Assembly: GCA_011191875.1 (NCBI GenBank) | Contig: DUFC01000032.1 | Coordinates: 60,012-96,840, forward strand | Direction: 5' to 3' | DNA: 36,829 nt | From: Dehalococcoidia bacterium | GTDB lineage: Bacteria; Chloroflexota; Dehalococcoidia; Dehalococcoidales; W498 | Shown: positions 25,043-32,544 of the stretch, in pieces | How positions within the stretch are numbered: the first letter of the stretch is position 1 | How the letters are laid out: each line of letters begins with the position of its first letter | Notes under the pieces: generated by a model | What the model was told of the DNA's origin: nothing | The model's input: only the letters and a program-made list of their open reading frames with translations | Database searches by the model: none | Made by a program: the position numbers and the translations under genes

Positions 25043-25384
25043 ATGCACGAACTTGCCATTACCAAAAGCATGCTTGACCTCGTCCTGGGACAAGCCGAAA
25101 AGGCTGAAGCCAAGGAAGTGGGACAAATCAACCTGGTTATCGGGGAGATGTGCGGGGTTGTTGATGAGTGCGTTCAGTTCTACTTTAATTTCCTCAGTCA
25201 GGGAACCATCGCTGAGGGGGCTGCCCTTTCCTTCACAATGGTCCCTACAATGGCCCGGTGCCGGGTCTGCGATAAGCCCTTTGAACTTAAAGAATTTGAC
25301 TGGACTTGCCCTTATTGTCAAGGTGACAAGATAGAGATTATAGCTGGTAAAGAGCTATTTGTAGAAAGTATTGAGGTGAAATAA
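25043..25384 (+). CDS. hypA: Hydrogenase nickel incorporation protein HypA
   Basis: Delivers nickel with HypB. It starts MHELAITKSML, where Met1 and His2 bind nickel, and has a zinc site CRVC...CPYC. Length is 113 aa. The ORF track starts at 25013, inside hypE; ATG 25043, one base after the hypE stop, gives the conserved MHE start. A palindromic repeat element follows before hypB. Confidence 0.96.
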   Translation: MHELAITKSMLDLVLGQAEKAEAKEVGQINLVIGEMCGVVDECVQFYFNFLSQGTIAEGAALSFTMVPTMARCRVCDKPFELKEFDWTCPYCQGDKIEIIAGKELFVESIEVK

Positions 25385-25413
25385 GATAAGGTAATAATCC
25401 AGATACCTCTTTA

Positions 25414-25476
25414 TCACCCTGAGCAAAGCTAAGAGTCTAAATGCTGCAGAGATTCTTCGCTACGCTCAGAATGACA
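25414..25476. repeat. MITE-like palindromic repeat between hypA and hypB
   Basis: Left arm TCACCCTGAGCAAAGCTAAG... (25414-25438) pairs imperfectly with the right arm (25450-25474), whose reverse complement is TCATTCTGAGCGTAGCGAAG...; by my count about 19 of 25 bases match. The core CTGAGCGNAGCGAAG is familiar as a dispersed palindromic repeat in many bacterial genomes. Its presence explains the odd N-terminus (LQRFFATLRMTE) of the long hypB ORF and the antisense LSVAKNL peptide. Confidence 0.75.
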
Positions 25477-25509
25477 GAAAACAAAGAATTAGAGGGGGAA
25501 CTGTTACAA

Positions 25510-26169
25510 ATGGAAATAAAAGTTCTTAAAGACATTCTCGATGCTAATGAACAGATAGCGGAGAGGAACCGGCAGTTACTTGATAGTAACAGTGTATTTG
25601 CTGTGAATCTGATGTCCACACCGGGCGCCGGCAAAACCAGCCTAATTTTGCAAACGCTAAAGGAATTGAAGGGGGAAACTAAAATTGGTGTTATCGAAGG
25701 TGATGTGAGTTCAAGCCTGGATGCTGAGGTAATAGGCAAAGAGGGTGTGCCGGTAATCCAGATAAATACCGGCGGAGAGTGCCACCTTGATGCTAATATG
25801 CTTTCCAGTGCCCTTAATGCCTTGCCTTTACAGGATATCGGACTACTCTTAATTGAAAATGTGGGCAATTTGGTCTGCCCTGCGGAGTTTGCTCTCGGTG
25901 AGAACAAGAAAGTTTTAATTTCAAGCATTCCCGAAGGGGATGATAAGCCATTTAAGTATCCTTTAATGTTCCATACAGTAGATGCTGTGTTAATAAACAA
26001 AATCGACCTCCTACCGTATCTCAAGTTTGATACCGCGGTCTTTTCCCAGGTAATCAAGGGGATAAACGAAAAGGTAGAAATTTTCCAAATCTCTTGTGCT
26101 ACAGGTCAAGGAATTGAACAATGGGTCTCCTGGCTTCAAAGCCAGATGAACCAGAGATATGGTGGGTAG
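25510..26169 (+). CDS. hypB: Hydrogenase nickel incorporation GTPase HypB
   Basis: A SIMIBI-class GTPase that drives nickel insertion with HypA. Visible: LDANEQIAERNRQLLDSNSVFAVNL, the P-loop STPGAGKTSL, VIEGDVSSSLDAE, NTGGECHLDANM, LLLIENVGNLVCP with the metal-site Cys/His region, and NKIDLLPY for guanine recognition. The track start at 25441 lies inside a repeat element, so the ATG at 25510 (219 aa) is preferred. There is no His-rich N-terminal nickel store. The last codons (GG, stop TAG) overlap the 3' end of the convergent tRNA-Val gene by 10 bases. Confidence 0.95.
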   Translation: MEIKVLKDILDANEQIAERNRQLLDSNSVFAVNLMSTPGAGKTSLILQTLKELKGETKIGVIEGDVSSSLDAEVIGKEGVPVIQINTGGECHLDANMLSSALNALPLQDIGLLLIENVGNLVCPAEFALGENKKVLISSIPEGDDKPFKYPLMFHTVDAVLINKIDLLPYLKFDTAVFSQVIKGINEKVEIFQISCATGQGIEQWVSWLQSQMNQRYGG

Positions 26170-26236
26170 TAGAGGACTTGAACCTCTGACCTCCTGTGTG
26201 TAAAACAGGCGCTCTAACCAACTGAGCTAACCACCC
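26160..26236 (-). tRNA. tRNA-Val (anticodon TAC)
   Basis: Minus strand: acceptor GGGTGGT pairs with ACTACCC, D-arm AGCTCAGTTGGTTAGAGC, anticodon stem CCTGT/ACAGG with loop TTTACAC (anticodon TAC), T-arm with GGTTCAAGTCC. Discriminator A and an encoded CCA (plus-strand TGG 26160-26162). It is the last of three tRNAs. Its 3' end overlaps the hypB stop region on the opposite strand. Confidence 0.97.
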
Positions 26237-26238
26237 AC

Positions 26239-26315
26239 TGGCGCGCTTGGCGGGTCTCGAACCCACGACCTCAGCCTCCGCAGGGCTGCGCTCTATCCTA
26301 CTGAGCTACAAGCGC
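26239..26315 (-). tRNA. tRNA-Arg (anticodon GCG)
   Basis: Minus strand: acceptor GCGCTTG pairs perfectly with CAAGCGC; D-arm GCTCAGTAGGATAGAGC; anticodon stem CAGCC/GGCTG with loop CTGCGGA, giving anticodon GCG; T-arm GTGGG-TTCGAGA-CCCGC; discriminator G and encoded CCA. Most bacteria read CGU/CGC/CGA with an ACG (inosine) tRNA-Arg, so a GCG anticodon is notable. Confidence 0.95.
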
Positions 26316-26328
26316 TAAAATAGTATCG

Positions 26329-26411
26329 TGCCGAAGGGGAGATTTGAACTCCCACGCCCTTTCGGACACTACGCCCTGAACGTAGCGCGTCTGCCTTTCC
26401 GCCACTTCGGC
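26329..26411 (-). tRNA. tRNA-Leu (anticodon CAG)
   Basis: Minus strand: acceptor GCCGAAG pairs with CTTCGGC; D-arm TGGCGGAAAGGCAGACGC; anticodon stem CTACG/CGTAG with loop TTCAGGG (CAG); a class II long variable arm TGTCCGAAAGGGCGT; T-arm GGGAGTTCAAATCTCCC. Discriminator A. No CCA is encoded, unlike the other two tRNAs. It is first in the cluster. Confidence 0.96.
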
Positions 26412-26426
26412 GTAAGCCACAAAATA

Positions 26427-26455
26427 ATTCTACTGTATCTAGCAGTATCCGTCAA
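26427..26455 (-). promoter_or_regulatory. Promoter of the tRNA cluster
   Basis: On the minus strand TTGACG (26450-26455), a 17-base spacer and TAGAAT (26427-26432) lie 15 bases before tRNA-Leu. This should drive Leu-Arg-Val as one transcript. Confidence 0.75.
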
Positions 26456-26502
26456 TCTATCTTGCTCGTCCGCCAGTGAAGAGAGCAATGTGTCAGCCTA
26501 CT

Positions 26503-26532
26503 TTGAAATCAGGTAGCCAAGTGTGTTACATT
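26503..26532 (+). promoter_or_regulatory. Weak candidate promoter of the AAA-VWA pair
   Basis: TTGAAA (26503-26508), an 18-base spacer and TACATT (26527-26532). An AT-rich stretch (TAAGATATAAATAAAA) follows before the ATG at 26567. This is a moderate match only. Confidence 0.35.
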
Positions 26533-26566
26533 AGATAAGATATAAATAAAAAAATGAGGTAGCTAG

Positions 26567-27394
26567 ATGTCAGAGGGAATGATAATTCCAGAGAAAAAAC
26601 CCTTCTTTGTCAGCAAGACTACCAAGGATTGTCTGGAATCAGCCGCCAAGATGAGCCAGATAAGACCCCAGAATATCTTGGTGAAAGGGATGCAGGGATG
26701 TGGTAAGTCAGAGTTAGCTGAACAGTTCGCAGCCAGACTCCAGAGACCCTTTGCTGGCTTTCAGGTTGGACTGCTAGCCGAGAGTGGGCAGCTATTCGGT
26801 CAACAAGTACTACGAAATAATAATGTACATTATGAGAAGTTTCTGTTCACCGATGCCATCCAGGTCAAGGATGCAGTTATTCTCCTGGATGAAATTAACA
26901 GAGCCGAGAATCCTAAAGCCCTCAATGCCCTGTTCTCCGTGCTGGACGACAGAAGAACCATCTGGATTGATGAAGTTCATAAGCTAATCCCGGTAGCCCC
27001 TGGCGCTATATTCTTTGCTACCATCAATGAGGGGGCAGACTTCACTGGCACTGATACTCTGGATGCAGCTATTTCAGACAGGTTCTTTGTAGTAGAAATG
27101 GGGGTATTACCGGAGGAGCAAGAGAGGGAGTTGCTTGTGCAGAGGACAGGTATAGGAATGGACGAGGCTACCAACCTTGTCTCTGTCTTCAACGGTATCA
27201 GAAGAGGCGATGTGCAGGTTTCAACCAGAAAGGCACTAACTGTAGCCGAACTCATTCAAACTGGCCTGGATTTAAGAGAGGCTTTCATCTTTACTCTAGG
27301 TATTAACAGAGATGAACTGGAGAAGATATTGATTTCTATACATCTAACAACAGAAGAAGAGATGGGGACAACTGAGGAATGGACACTGCTGTAA
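26567..27394 (+). CDS. MoxR/CobS-like AAA+ ATPase
   Basis: A 275-aa AAA+ ATPase. Walker A GMQGCGKSE (residues 41-49), Walker B VILLDEINRAE (104-114), sensor 1 in FFATINEG (~149-156) and an arginine in SDRFFVVEM (~170-178). The family includes MoxR, CbbQ/NorQ and CobS ATPases, which act with a VWA-domain partner to remodel a target or insert metals. The next gene encodes a VWA protein and overlaps by 16 bases, so the two surely function together. The target is unknown. It has its own upstream region after the convergently arranged tRNAs, so it is not part of the hyp operon. Confidence 0.88.
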   Translation: MSEGMIIPEKKPFFVSKTTKDCLESAAKMSQIRPQNILVKGMQGCGKSELAEQFAARLQRPFAGFQVGLLAESGQLFGQQVLRNNNVHYEKFLFTDAIQVKDAVILLDEINRAENPKALNALFSVLDDRRTIWIDEVHKLIPVAPGAIFFATINEGADFTGTDTLDAAISDRFFVVEMGVLPEEQERELLVQRTGIGMDEATNLVSVFNGIRRGDVQVSTRKALTVAELIQTGLDLREAFIFTLGINRDELEKILISIHLTTEEEMGTTEEWTLL

Positions 27395-28992
27395 GCTTAT
27401 CCGAACAGTGGAGAATCAACAAGTCAGAAATAAAGGAGCTGGAGTATGTAGAAATACTCCGCAGTTTAAGGCGTTTAGTCGCTTATCACACAAAGCCATA
27501 TGATATTAAATATGTGACCAAAGCTGGAGCACGACCATTTTATGCTGAACATAATGTACACAAAAATATAAAGCCTATTATATACATCAATCCAAAGGTA
27601 GTTAAAGATAGTCACGAGTTCCCCCTACCTGGTGATAAATTTGATGTTCTCTGTGGTTTAACGCTGCATGGATTGGCACACATATTGATAGGTTCGTTTG
27701 ATGTATCCTACAAGTGTTGGGATGATATGTCACGACTGGTGATGGAAGTGGGTGAAGAAATCTGTGCCGATAACTACTTTGCCAAGAACTCTAAGCAATG
27801 GGAATACATCAGAACGGCAAGAGACTTCTATGGCGAAGTTGAAATGCGTTGTAACACAGGTAATCCCCTGCTGGATGCTCTCACCGCTTATACCTCTATG
27901 ATTATCTACAATAAACCGGTTACAGATATAAGTGAGAAAGGTAAAGAGCTTTTGCCCATTATCGAAAGGGAATTCCATGATTTAACCAAGCGGTCTCCCG
28001 ATAACCGTGCGAGAGTTTACAAAGAAGTAGCCAGACAGATACAAGAGAGACTGGGACTTGAAACACAGCAATCCATAGATAACTACATGGGAAAAGGAAG
28101 CCGTGAGCAAGCAGAGAAAGCAAGTGATAACATGCTAAAAGAGTGGGCTGGAGACGAGACAAGTCTAACTCAAAAGGAAGCAGTAGAAATTGAGAAGTTA
28201 CTGGCAGAAGAGGCAACTGATGTTAGCCAGTTAGTATCCTATCTGACTAGTGATTTAACTGATAGAAGTGAAAGGTATTCAAGGCCAAACGCAGTTATTA
28301 CCAAGAATGCTATGACAGTTTCTCAGCAATACTGGGAACCAGATGAGAAGCTGGTTAAAGCTCTATTGTGGCTTCGCAACATCAAGACTTCTAGGGATAC
28401 AGTAATCCTGAGAGCTCAGGAGACTGGTAAGATAGATAAGAGGAGATTATACAGAGCACCGATAGACGGTCTGGTGTTCCGTGATACCAGAACTAAGAAG
28501 AAGATGAAGAAGAACATCTGGCTGTTAATGGACAATTCCAGCAGTATGCGTAGTAATGCCGAAATGTTCAAACTATGTGCTGCCGTCAAGGGTGTTCTTC
28601 CCGAGGCCAGAATTTATTCATATCATGCGACCTACGGGAGAACAGAGATAATACGGCTGGATAGTAGGCGAAGGATGTTAAGTATAAAAGCTGTGGGTGA
28701 CACACCGTCTGGTGATGCAATTCTGTTTGTTGGTCATTTGCTCCAGCAGGCACGCGGTGGTCTCCTTATACATTTTTCTGATGGAGCAGTAAACAGTGGA
28801 ATATCAATAAAGGGTGCTTACCGAGTTATCGAAAAGAAACTGCCAAATGTGGTCTTGATTAACAGTGCCAACGATTTGTGGTACCTCGACTCCCCTCATT
28901 TACGGAGGATACACAATATCCACATAAAAGATGAGGCAGATTTCGCTAAACTCCTGCAAGAAAGCGTGGCTATAGTGTGGGGTTTGTTGTAA
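27379..28992 (+). CDS. VWA-domain protein with a degenerate metallopeptidase-like N-terminal half
   Basis: A 537-aa partner of the AAA+ ATPase. The C-terminal von Willebrand A domain begins at about residue 378 with NIWLLMDNSSSMRSN, where D385-x-S387-x-S389 is the MIDAS metal site; GDTPSGDAI and LLIHFSDGAVNSG continue the fold. The N-terminal half has GLTLHGLAHILIG (HGLAH at 97-101) and EVGEEICADNYFAK about 25 residues later. This resembles the HExxH-plus-acidic layout seen in VWA proteins with a putative metallopeptidase domain, but the catalytic Glu is Gly. The middle (~190-330) is charged and helical. No signal peptide or membrane segment. ATG 27379 lies inside the ATPase gene. General similarity to CobT-type partners is inference. 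Confidence 0.78.
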   Translation: MDTAVSLSEQWRINKSEIKELEYVEILRSLRRLVAYHTKPYDIKYVTKAGARPFYAEHNVHKNIKPIIYINPKVVKDSHEFPLPGDKFDVLCGLTLHGLAHILIGSFDVSYKCWDDMSRLVMEVGEEICADNYFAKNSKQWEYIRTARDFYGEVEMRCNTGNPLLDALTAYTSMIIYNKPVTDISEKGKELLPIIEREFHDLTKRSPDNRARVYKEVARQIQERLGLETQQSIDNYMGKGSREQAEKASDNMLKEWAGDETSLTQKEAVEIEKLLAEEATDVSQLVSYLTSDLTDRSERYSRPNAVITKNAMTVSQQYWEPDEKLVKALLWLRNIKTSRDTVILRAQETGKIDKRRLYRAPIDGLVFRDTRTKKKMKKNIWLLMDNSSSMRSNAEMFKLCAAVKGVLPEARIYSYHATYGRTEIIRLDSRRRMLSIKAVGDTPSGDAILFVGHLLQQARGGLLIHFSDGAVNSGISIKGAYRVIEKKLPNVVLINSANDLWYLDSPHLRRIHNIHIKDEADFAKLLQESVAIVWGLL

Positions 28993-29032
28993 CCCAAAAA
29001 CTGTATAGTATGTCCTGGACACCGCACAACTA

Positions 29033-29061
29033 TTGACAAATAAGCAATACTATGCTATATC
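29033..29061 (+). promoter_or_regulatory. Promoter of the trp operon
   Basis: TTGACA (29033-29038), a 17-base spacer and TATATC (29056-29061). It lies just upstream of the T-box leader and gives a transcript start near 29068. Confidence 0.72.
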
Positions 29062-29084
29062 TACTTCTAATAGAATAGAGTAAA

Positions 29085-29420
29085 GGCTTTGAGCAAGACT
29101 AGTAGGCTTCAAGCGAGGCACAGAGAGTCGGGTAAGGTGTGAGCCGATGCTGGCGCAGAAGTTGAATGGACTTGGGAGCTGCAAACCGAAAATCGGTAGA
29201 TGAGTAGGCTTTGTCGCCAGGGAAGCGTTAACGAATCCCAGGGTATCGAGTAAGCATTGTTATAATGCTCAACTCCGTACCTAATAGAGATAGTTACTCT
29301 GATATATCAGGGTGACTAAGAAGGGTGGTACCGCGGAATAGGTTCCCTGAAAAATCGAAGGTTTTTTAGGGTGTTGAAAGCAAGCCTCCTGCCCCTTCAA
29401 GGGGTGGGAGGTTTTTTATT
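29085..29420 (+). promoter_or_regulatory. Tryptophan T-box leader with terminator/antiterminator
   Basis: The T-box core AAGGGTGGTACCGCGG (29321-29336) is a near-perfect match to the family. Stem I shows the usual distal sequence (GGGTAAGGTGTGAGCCG) and a specifier region GTTGAATGGACTTGGG, in which UGG (29167-29169) would pair with the tRNA-Trp anticodon. The terminator is CCTCCTGCCCC (29385-29395) with GGGG-T-GGGAGG (29401-29411) and six T. A further hairpin (CCCTGAAAAA/TTTTTTAGGG) lies between the T-box and terminator. Uncharged tRNA-Trp should stabilise the antiterminator and allow trpE onward to be transcribed. The Trp specificity agrees with the downstream genes. The leader boundaries are approximate. 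Confidence 0.93.
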
Positions 29421-29438
29421 TATTACCGAGGAGATGAT

Positions 29439-30911
29439 ATGTATTATCCAACCCTAGACGAGGTTCGCCGGTTAAGTAAATACGGCAATCTGGTACCGGT
29501 TTACCGTGAGATTATAGCTGACCTAGAAACACCGGTATCGGCTTATCTCAAGATAGCTCGCGGTAATTACTCCTTTCTCCTGGAGAGTGTTGAGGGAGGG
29601 GAGCGGCTGGCACGATATAGTTTCATCGGTACCGAGCCTTCCCTCGTCCTCAAGACAAAGGACGAGAATCCTGTTGACCCCGAAATGGCTTGTTTCGGGG
29701 CTGACCCCTTACTGCTGATAGAGCAGAAGTTTAGTCAGTTCCGACTGGTGCCAATTGCCGGCTTACCCAGATTTCACGGTGGAATGGTCGGCTATCTGAG
29801 CTACGAGGTTGCCCGTAACTTTGAGAAATTACCCTCTCCTGACTACGACCCCCTGAGTCTTCCCGAATCGGTAGTGATGCTGGCTGATACTCTCCTTGTT
29901 TTCGACCACCTCACTCATAAAATCAAGGTTGTTTCTCATGCTTACCTTGATGGTGATATTGAGGCGGCATATCTTGAAGCAACCAGCAAGATTGATAGTC
30001 TAGTGGACAGGCTGAAGCAACCTGTCCCGGCTGAGGTGCCGCAGACAGGCTCTTCCCCTCGCTCTCCAGTATCATCAAACCTTTCTCAGGCGGAGTTCGA
30101 GTCCAGGGTATCTCAAGCCAAGGATTATATCTATGCCGGCGACATAATCCAGGTTGTGTTATCGCAGCGGATGGCCAAGCCGACAAATGCCAACCCCTTT
30201 GCCATATATAGGGCATTGCGCTCTATTAACCCATCTCCCTATATGTTCTACCTCCATCTAGACGACTTCCATATTGTGGGAGCTTCCCCTGAGCTTCTGG
30301 TAAGGGTAGAGGACGGGGTGGTATCCAACCACCCCATCGCCGGCACCCGTCCCCGGGGTAAGGATGTTGCTCACGACCTGGCTCTAGAGGAGGAGCTTAG
30401 GAGTGATGAAAAGGAGTGTGCTGAACACATCATGCTCGTTGACCTGGGACGTAATGACATCGGGAGAATCAGTGAGCCAGGCACCGTTGAGGTAACCCAG
30501 CTTATGGATGTGGAGCGCTACTCCCATGTTATGCACTTGGTATCACATGTTCAGGGCAGGCTGAGACCTGGGCTTTCCCAGTTTGACGCCCTGCGTGCCT
30601 GTTTCCCTGCCGGGACAGTTTCCGGCGCTCCTAAAATCCGGGCTATGGAGATTATAGCTGAGCTGGAGCCAGATAAAAGAGGACCCTATGCCGGAGCAGT
30701 GGGTTACTTTGGTTTCTCAGGGAACCTGGATACGGCTATCACTATCCGCACCATTGTTATTGCTGATGGTACTGCCTATATCCAGGCGGGGGGTGGGATT
30801 GTTGCCGATAGTATTCCTGAGCATGAATACCAGGAGAGTTTGAACAAGGCAAAGGCATTGCTTACTGCTATTGAGCAAGTGGAGGCTAACTATGCTCCTG
30901 TTAATAGATAA
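29439..30911 (+). CDS. trpE: Anthranilate synthase component I
   Basis: Converts chorismate to anthranilate with TrpG-supplied ammonia. The N-terminus has SFLLESVEGGERLARYSFIG, whose LLES is the tryptophan feedback site. The catalytic core follows with GASPELLVRVEDG, PIAGTRPRG, DLGRNDIGRI, CFPAGTVSGAPKIRAMEII and GAVGYFGFSGNLDTAITIRT. Length is 490 aa. The GAGGAG SD precedes ATG 29439. First gene after the T-box terminator. Its end overlaps trpG by 20 bases. Confidence 0.97.
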   Translation: MYYPTLDEVRRLSKYGNLVPVYREIIADLETPVSAYLKIARGNYSFLLESVEGGERLARYSFIGTEPSLVLKTKDENPVDPEMACFGADPLLLIEQKFSQFRLVPIAGLPRFHGGMVGYLSYEVARNFEKLPSPDYDPLSLPESVVMLADTLLVFDHLTHKIKVVSHAYLDGDIEAAYLEATSKIDSLVDRLKQPVPAEVPQTGSSPRSPVSSNLSQAEFESRVSQAKDYIYAGDIIQVVLSQRMAKPTNANPFAIYRALRSINPSPYMFYLHLDDFHIVGASPELLVRVEDGVVSNHPIAGTRPRGKDVAHDLALEEELRSDEKECAEHIMLVDLGRNDIGRISEPGTVEVTQLMDVERYSHVMHLVSHVQGRLRPGLSQFDALRACFPAGTVSGAPKIRAMEIIAELEPDKRGPYAGAVGYFGFSGNLDTAITIRTIVIADGTAYIQAGGGIVADSIPEHEYQESLNKAKALLTAIEQVEANYAPVNR

Positions 30912-31473
30912 CTACGATAGCTTTACCTACAATCTCTTCCAGTATCTCAGCGAGCTGGGGGAGGAGATATTGGTAGCTCGCAACGACCAGGTGAGTCTGG
31001 ATGAAATCGAGGCGAGGTCACCCCAGCATATTGTCATCTCGCCTGGTCCAGGCACCCCGAAGCAAGCCGGCATCTCCAATGATATTATCCGCCATTTCGG
31101 GAGTGGGCTGTCTATTCTCGGTGTCTGCCTCGGTCACCAGTGCATTGGCTACAGCTACGGAGCCAGGGTTGACCGCGCCAGTGAAATTAAACACGGCAAG
31201 TCATCACTTATTTACCATGATGGCAAGGGGCTGTTCATCGGACTCCCCAATCCCTTTCCTGCCATCCGCTATCATTCCTTAGCCGTAGTCGGTGATGATT
31301 TACCTGATTGCCTCGAGGTTAGCGCCTGGACGGAAAACGGCATAATTATGGGGCTGCGCCACCGCCGGTTTCCGGTGGAGGGGGTTCAGTTCCACCCCGA
31401 ATCAATAATGACCGAGGTGGGGAAGGATTTGCTCAAGAATTTTTTAAATCGGGGGAACAGCAATGATTCGTGA
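30892..31473 (+). CDS. trpG: Anthranilate synthase component II (glutamine amidotransferase)
   Basis: Releases ammonia from glutamine for TrpE. A class I amidotransferase with LLIDNYDSFTYNL at the start, SPGPGTPKQAG, GVCLGHQCIG holding the nucleophile Cys, and GVQFHPESI with the His/Glu of the triad. The track start at 30871 lies in trpE; ATG 30892, six bases after GGAGG, gives the standard N-terminus and 193 aa. It overlaps trpE upstream and trpD downstream. No fusion with TrpD is seen. Confidence 0.96.
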   Translation: MLLLIDNYDSFTYNLFQYLSELGEEILVARNDQVSLDEIEARSPQHIVISPGPGTPKQAGISNDIIRHFGSGLSILGVCLGHQCIGYSYGARVDRASEIKHGKSSLIYHDGKGLFIGLPNPFPAIRYHSLAVVGDDLPDCLEVSAWTENGIIMGLRHRRFPVEGVQFHPESIMTEVGKDLLKNFLNRGNSNDS

Positions 31474-32503
31474 GGCTATTGAAACTATCGTTAGCGGCGG
31501 CTCCCTTACCTTTGAGCAGGCAGCAGGGGTTATGGAAGAGATAATGAGCGGCGAGGTGACCCCGGCTCAGTTTGCTGCCCTGGTTACGGCGCTGCGAATT
31601 AAAGGGGAGACAGTGGATGAGATTGCTGGTCTGGCCAGCGTCATGCGGGCTAAAGCAATCCCGGTAATGGCAACTCCACCGGTGGTTGATACCTGCGGCA
31701 CCGGGGGTGATAACTCAGCCACCTTTAATATCTCCACCACCGTCGCTTTTGTTACTGCTGGCGCTGGTCTCAAGGTAGCCAAGCATGGCAACCGGGCAAT
31801 GAGCAGTCATTGCGGTAGTGCCGATGTCCTTGAGGCACTGGGGGTTAAGATTGACCTCGGCGCTGAGGCGGTAGCCGAGTGTCTGGAAAGGATAGGTATT
31901 GGCTTTATGTTTGCCCCCATCTTCCACCCGGCGATGAAGTATGCTGCTGCCCCCCGCCGCGAGATTGGAATCCGCACCGTATTTAATATCCTCGGACCCC
32001 TGACCAACCCCGCCCGAGCCGAGTCTCAGGTTATCGGCGTTCCTAGCCGGGAGCTAGGCAGTAAGATTGCCTCCGTCCTTCACCGCCTGGGTACCAAGCA
32101 TTCCCTGGTAGTGCACGGCATAGACGGTATGGATGAAATCTCAATCAGTGGAAAGTCGCTGATATGGGAGGTTAATGAACATGGGACATCGTCGCCCTAC
32201 CAGGTTGCTCCCCAGGATTTTGGATTCAAAGAGGCGAGTTCGGCAGAAATTAAAGGCGGGACACCCGAGGAGAATGCCGAAATGCTACGCTGTATCCTAG
32301 GTGGAGAGAGGAGTCCCGGGCGGGATGTGGTAGTGATGAACGCCGCCGCCGCATTTGTTGCCGGTAACCGAGCCTCAGACCTCAGAGAGGGCGCTCGTCT
32401 TGCCGAAGAGGTTATTGACAGTGGACAAGCTCTAGAAAAATTTGACGGGCTAGCCAGACTCAGTCAGAGCCTGAAAGAAGAAACACTAAATACTAATATC
32501 TAA
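31463..32503 (+). CDS. trpD: Anthranilate phosphoribosyltransferase
   Basis: Joins anthranilate to PRPP. It shows DTCGTGGDNSATFNIST (the GTGGD pyrophosphate loop), KHGNRAMSSHCGSADVLEALG, FMFAPIFHPAMKYAAAPRRE and RTVFNILGPLTNPA. Length is 346 aa. The ATG lies 11 bases inside trpG. It is followed by a 41-base gap with a hairpin before trpC, the only real gap between trpE and trpA. Confidence 0.97.
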   Translation: MIREAIETIVSGGSLTFEQAAGVMEEIMSGEVTPAQFAALVTALRIKGETVDEIAGLASVMRAKAIPVMATPPVVDTCGTGGDNSATFNISTTVAFVTAGAGLKVAKHGNRAMSSHCGSADVLEALGVKIDLGAEAVAECLERIGIGFMFAPIFHPAMKYAAAPRREIGIRTVFNILGPLTNPARAESQVIGVPSRELGSKIASVLHRLGTKHSLVVHGIDGMDEISISGKSLIWEVNEHGTSSPYQVAPQDFGFKEASSAEIKGGTPEENAEMLRCILGGERSPGRDVVVMNAAAAFVAGNRASDLREGARLAEEVIDSGQALEKFDGLARLSQSLKEETLNTNI

Positions 32504-32530
32504 ATCCTAAAAAATTAGAAATTAGGATTT
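32502..32530 (+). repeat. Short hairpin between trpD and trpC
   Basis: AAATCCTAA (32502-32510) pairs perfectly with TTAGGATTT (32522-32530) around an 11-base AT-rich loop. It starts in the trpD stop codon region. It is AT-rich and lacks a T-tract, so it looks like a processing or stability hairpin or a small repeat, not a terminator. Confidence 0.5.
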
Positions 32531-32544
32531 GAGTTAGAGAAGAG

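Noticed and set aside
24929-25321. 130-aa minus-strand ORF across hypE/hypA
   Set aside because: Antisense of two well supported genes; no ribosome binding site or family features.
25437-26057. 206-aa minus-strand ORF ending LSVAKNLCSI
   Set aside because: It is antisense to hypB, and its end is the translated palindromic repeat. hypB on the plus strand has all the conserved motifs.
26328-26516. 62-aa plus-strand ORF MPKGRFELPRPF...
   Set aside because: It is the antisense of tRNA-Leu; such RFELPRPF-type ORFs are a common false call over tRNA genes.
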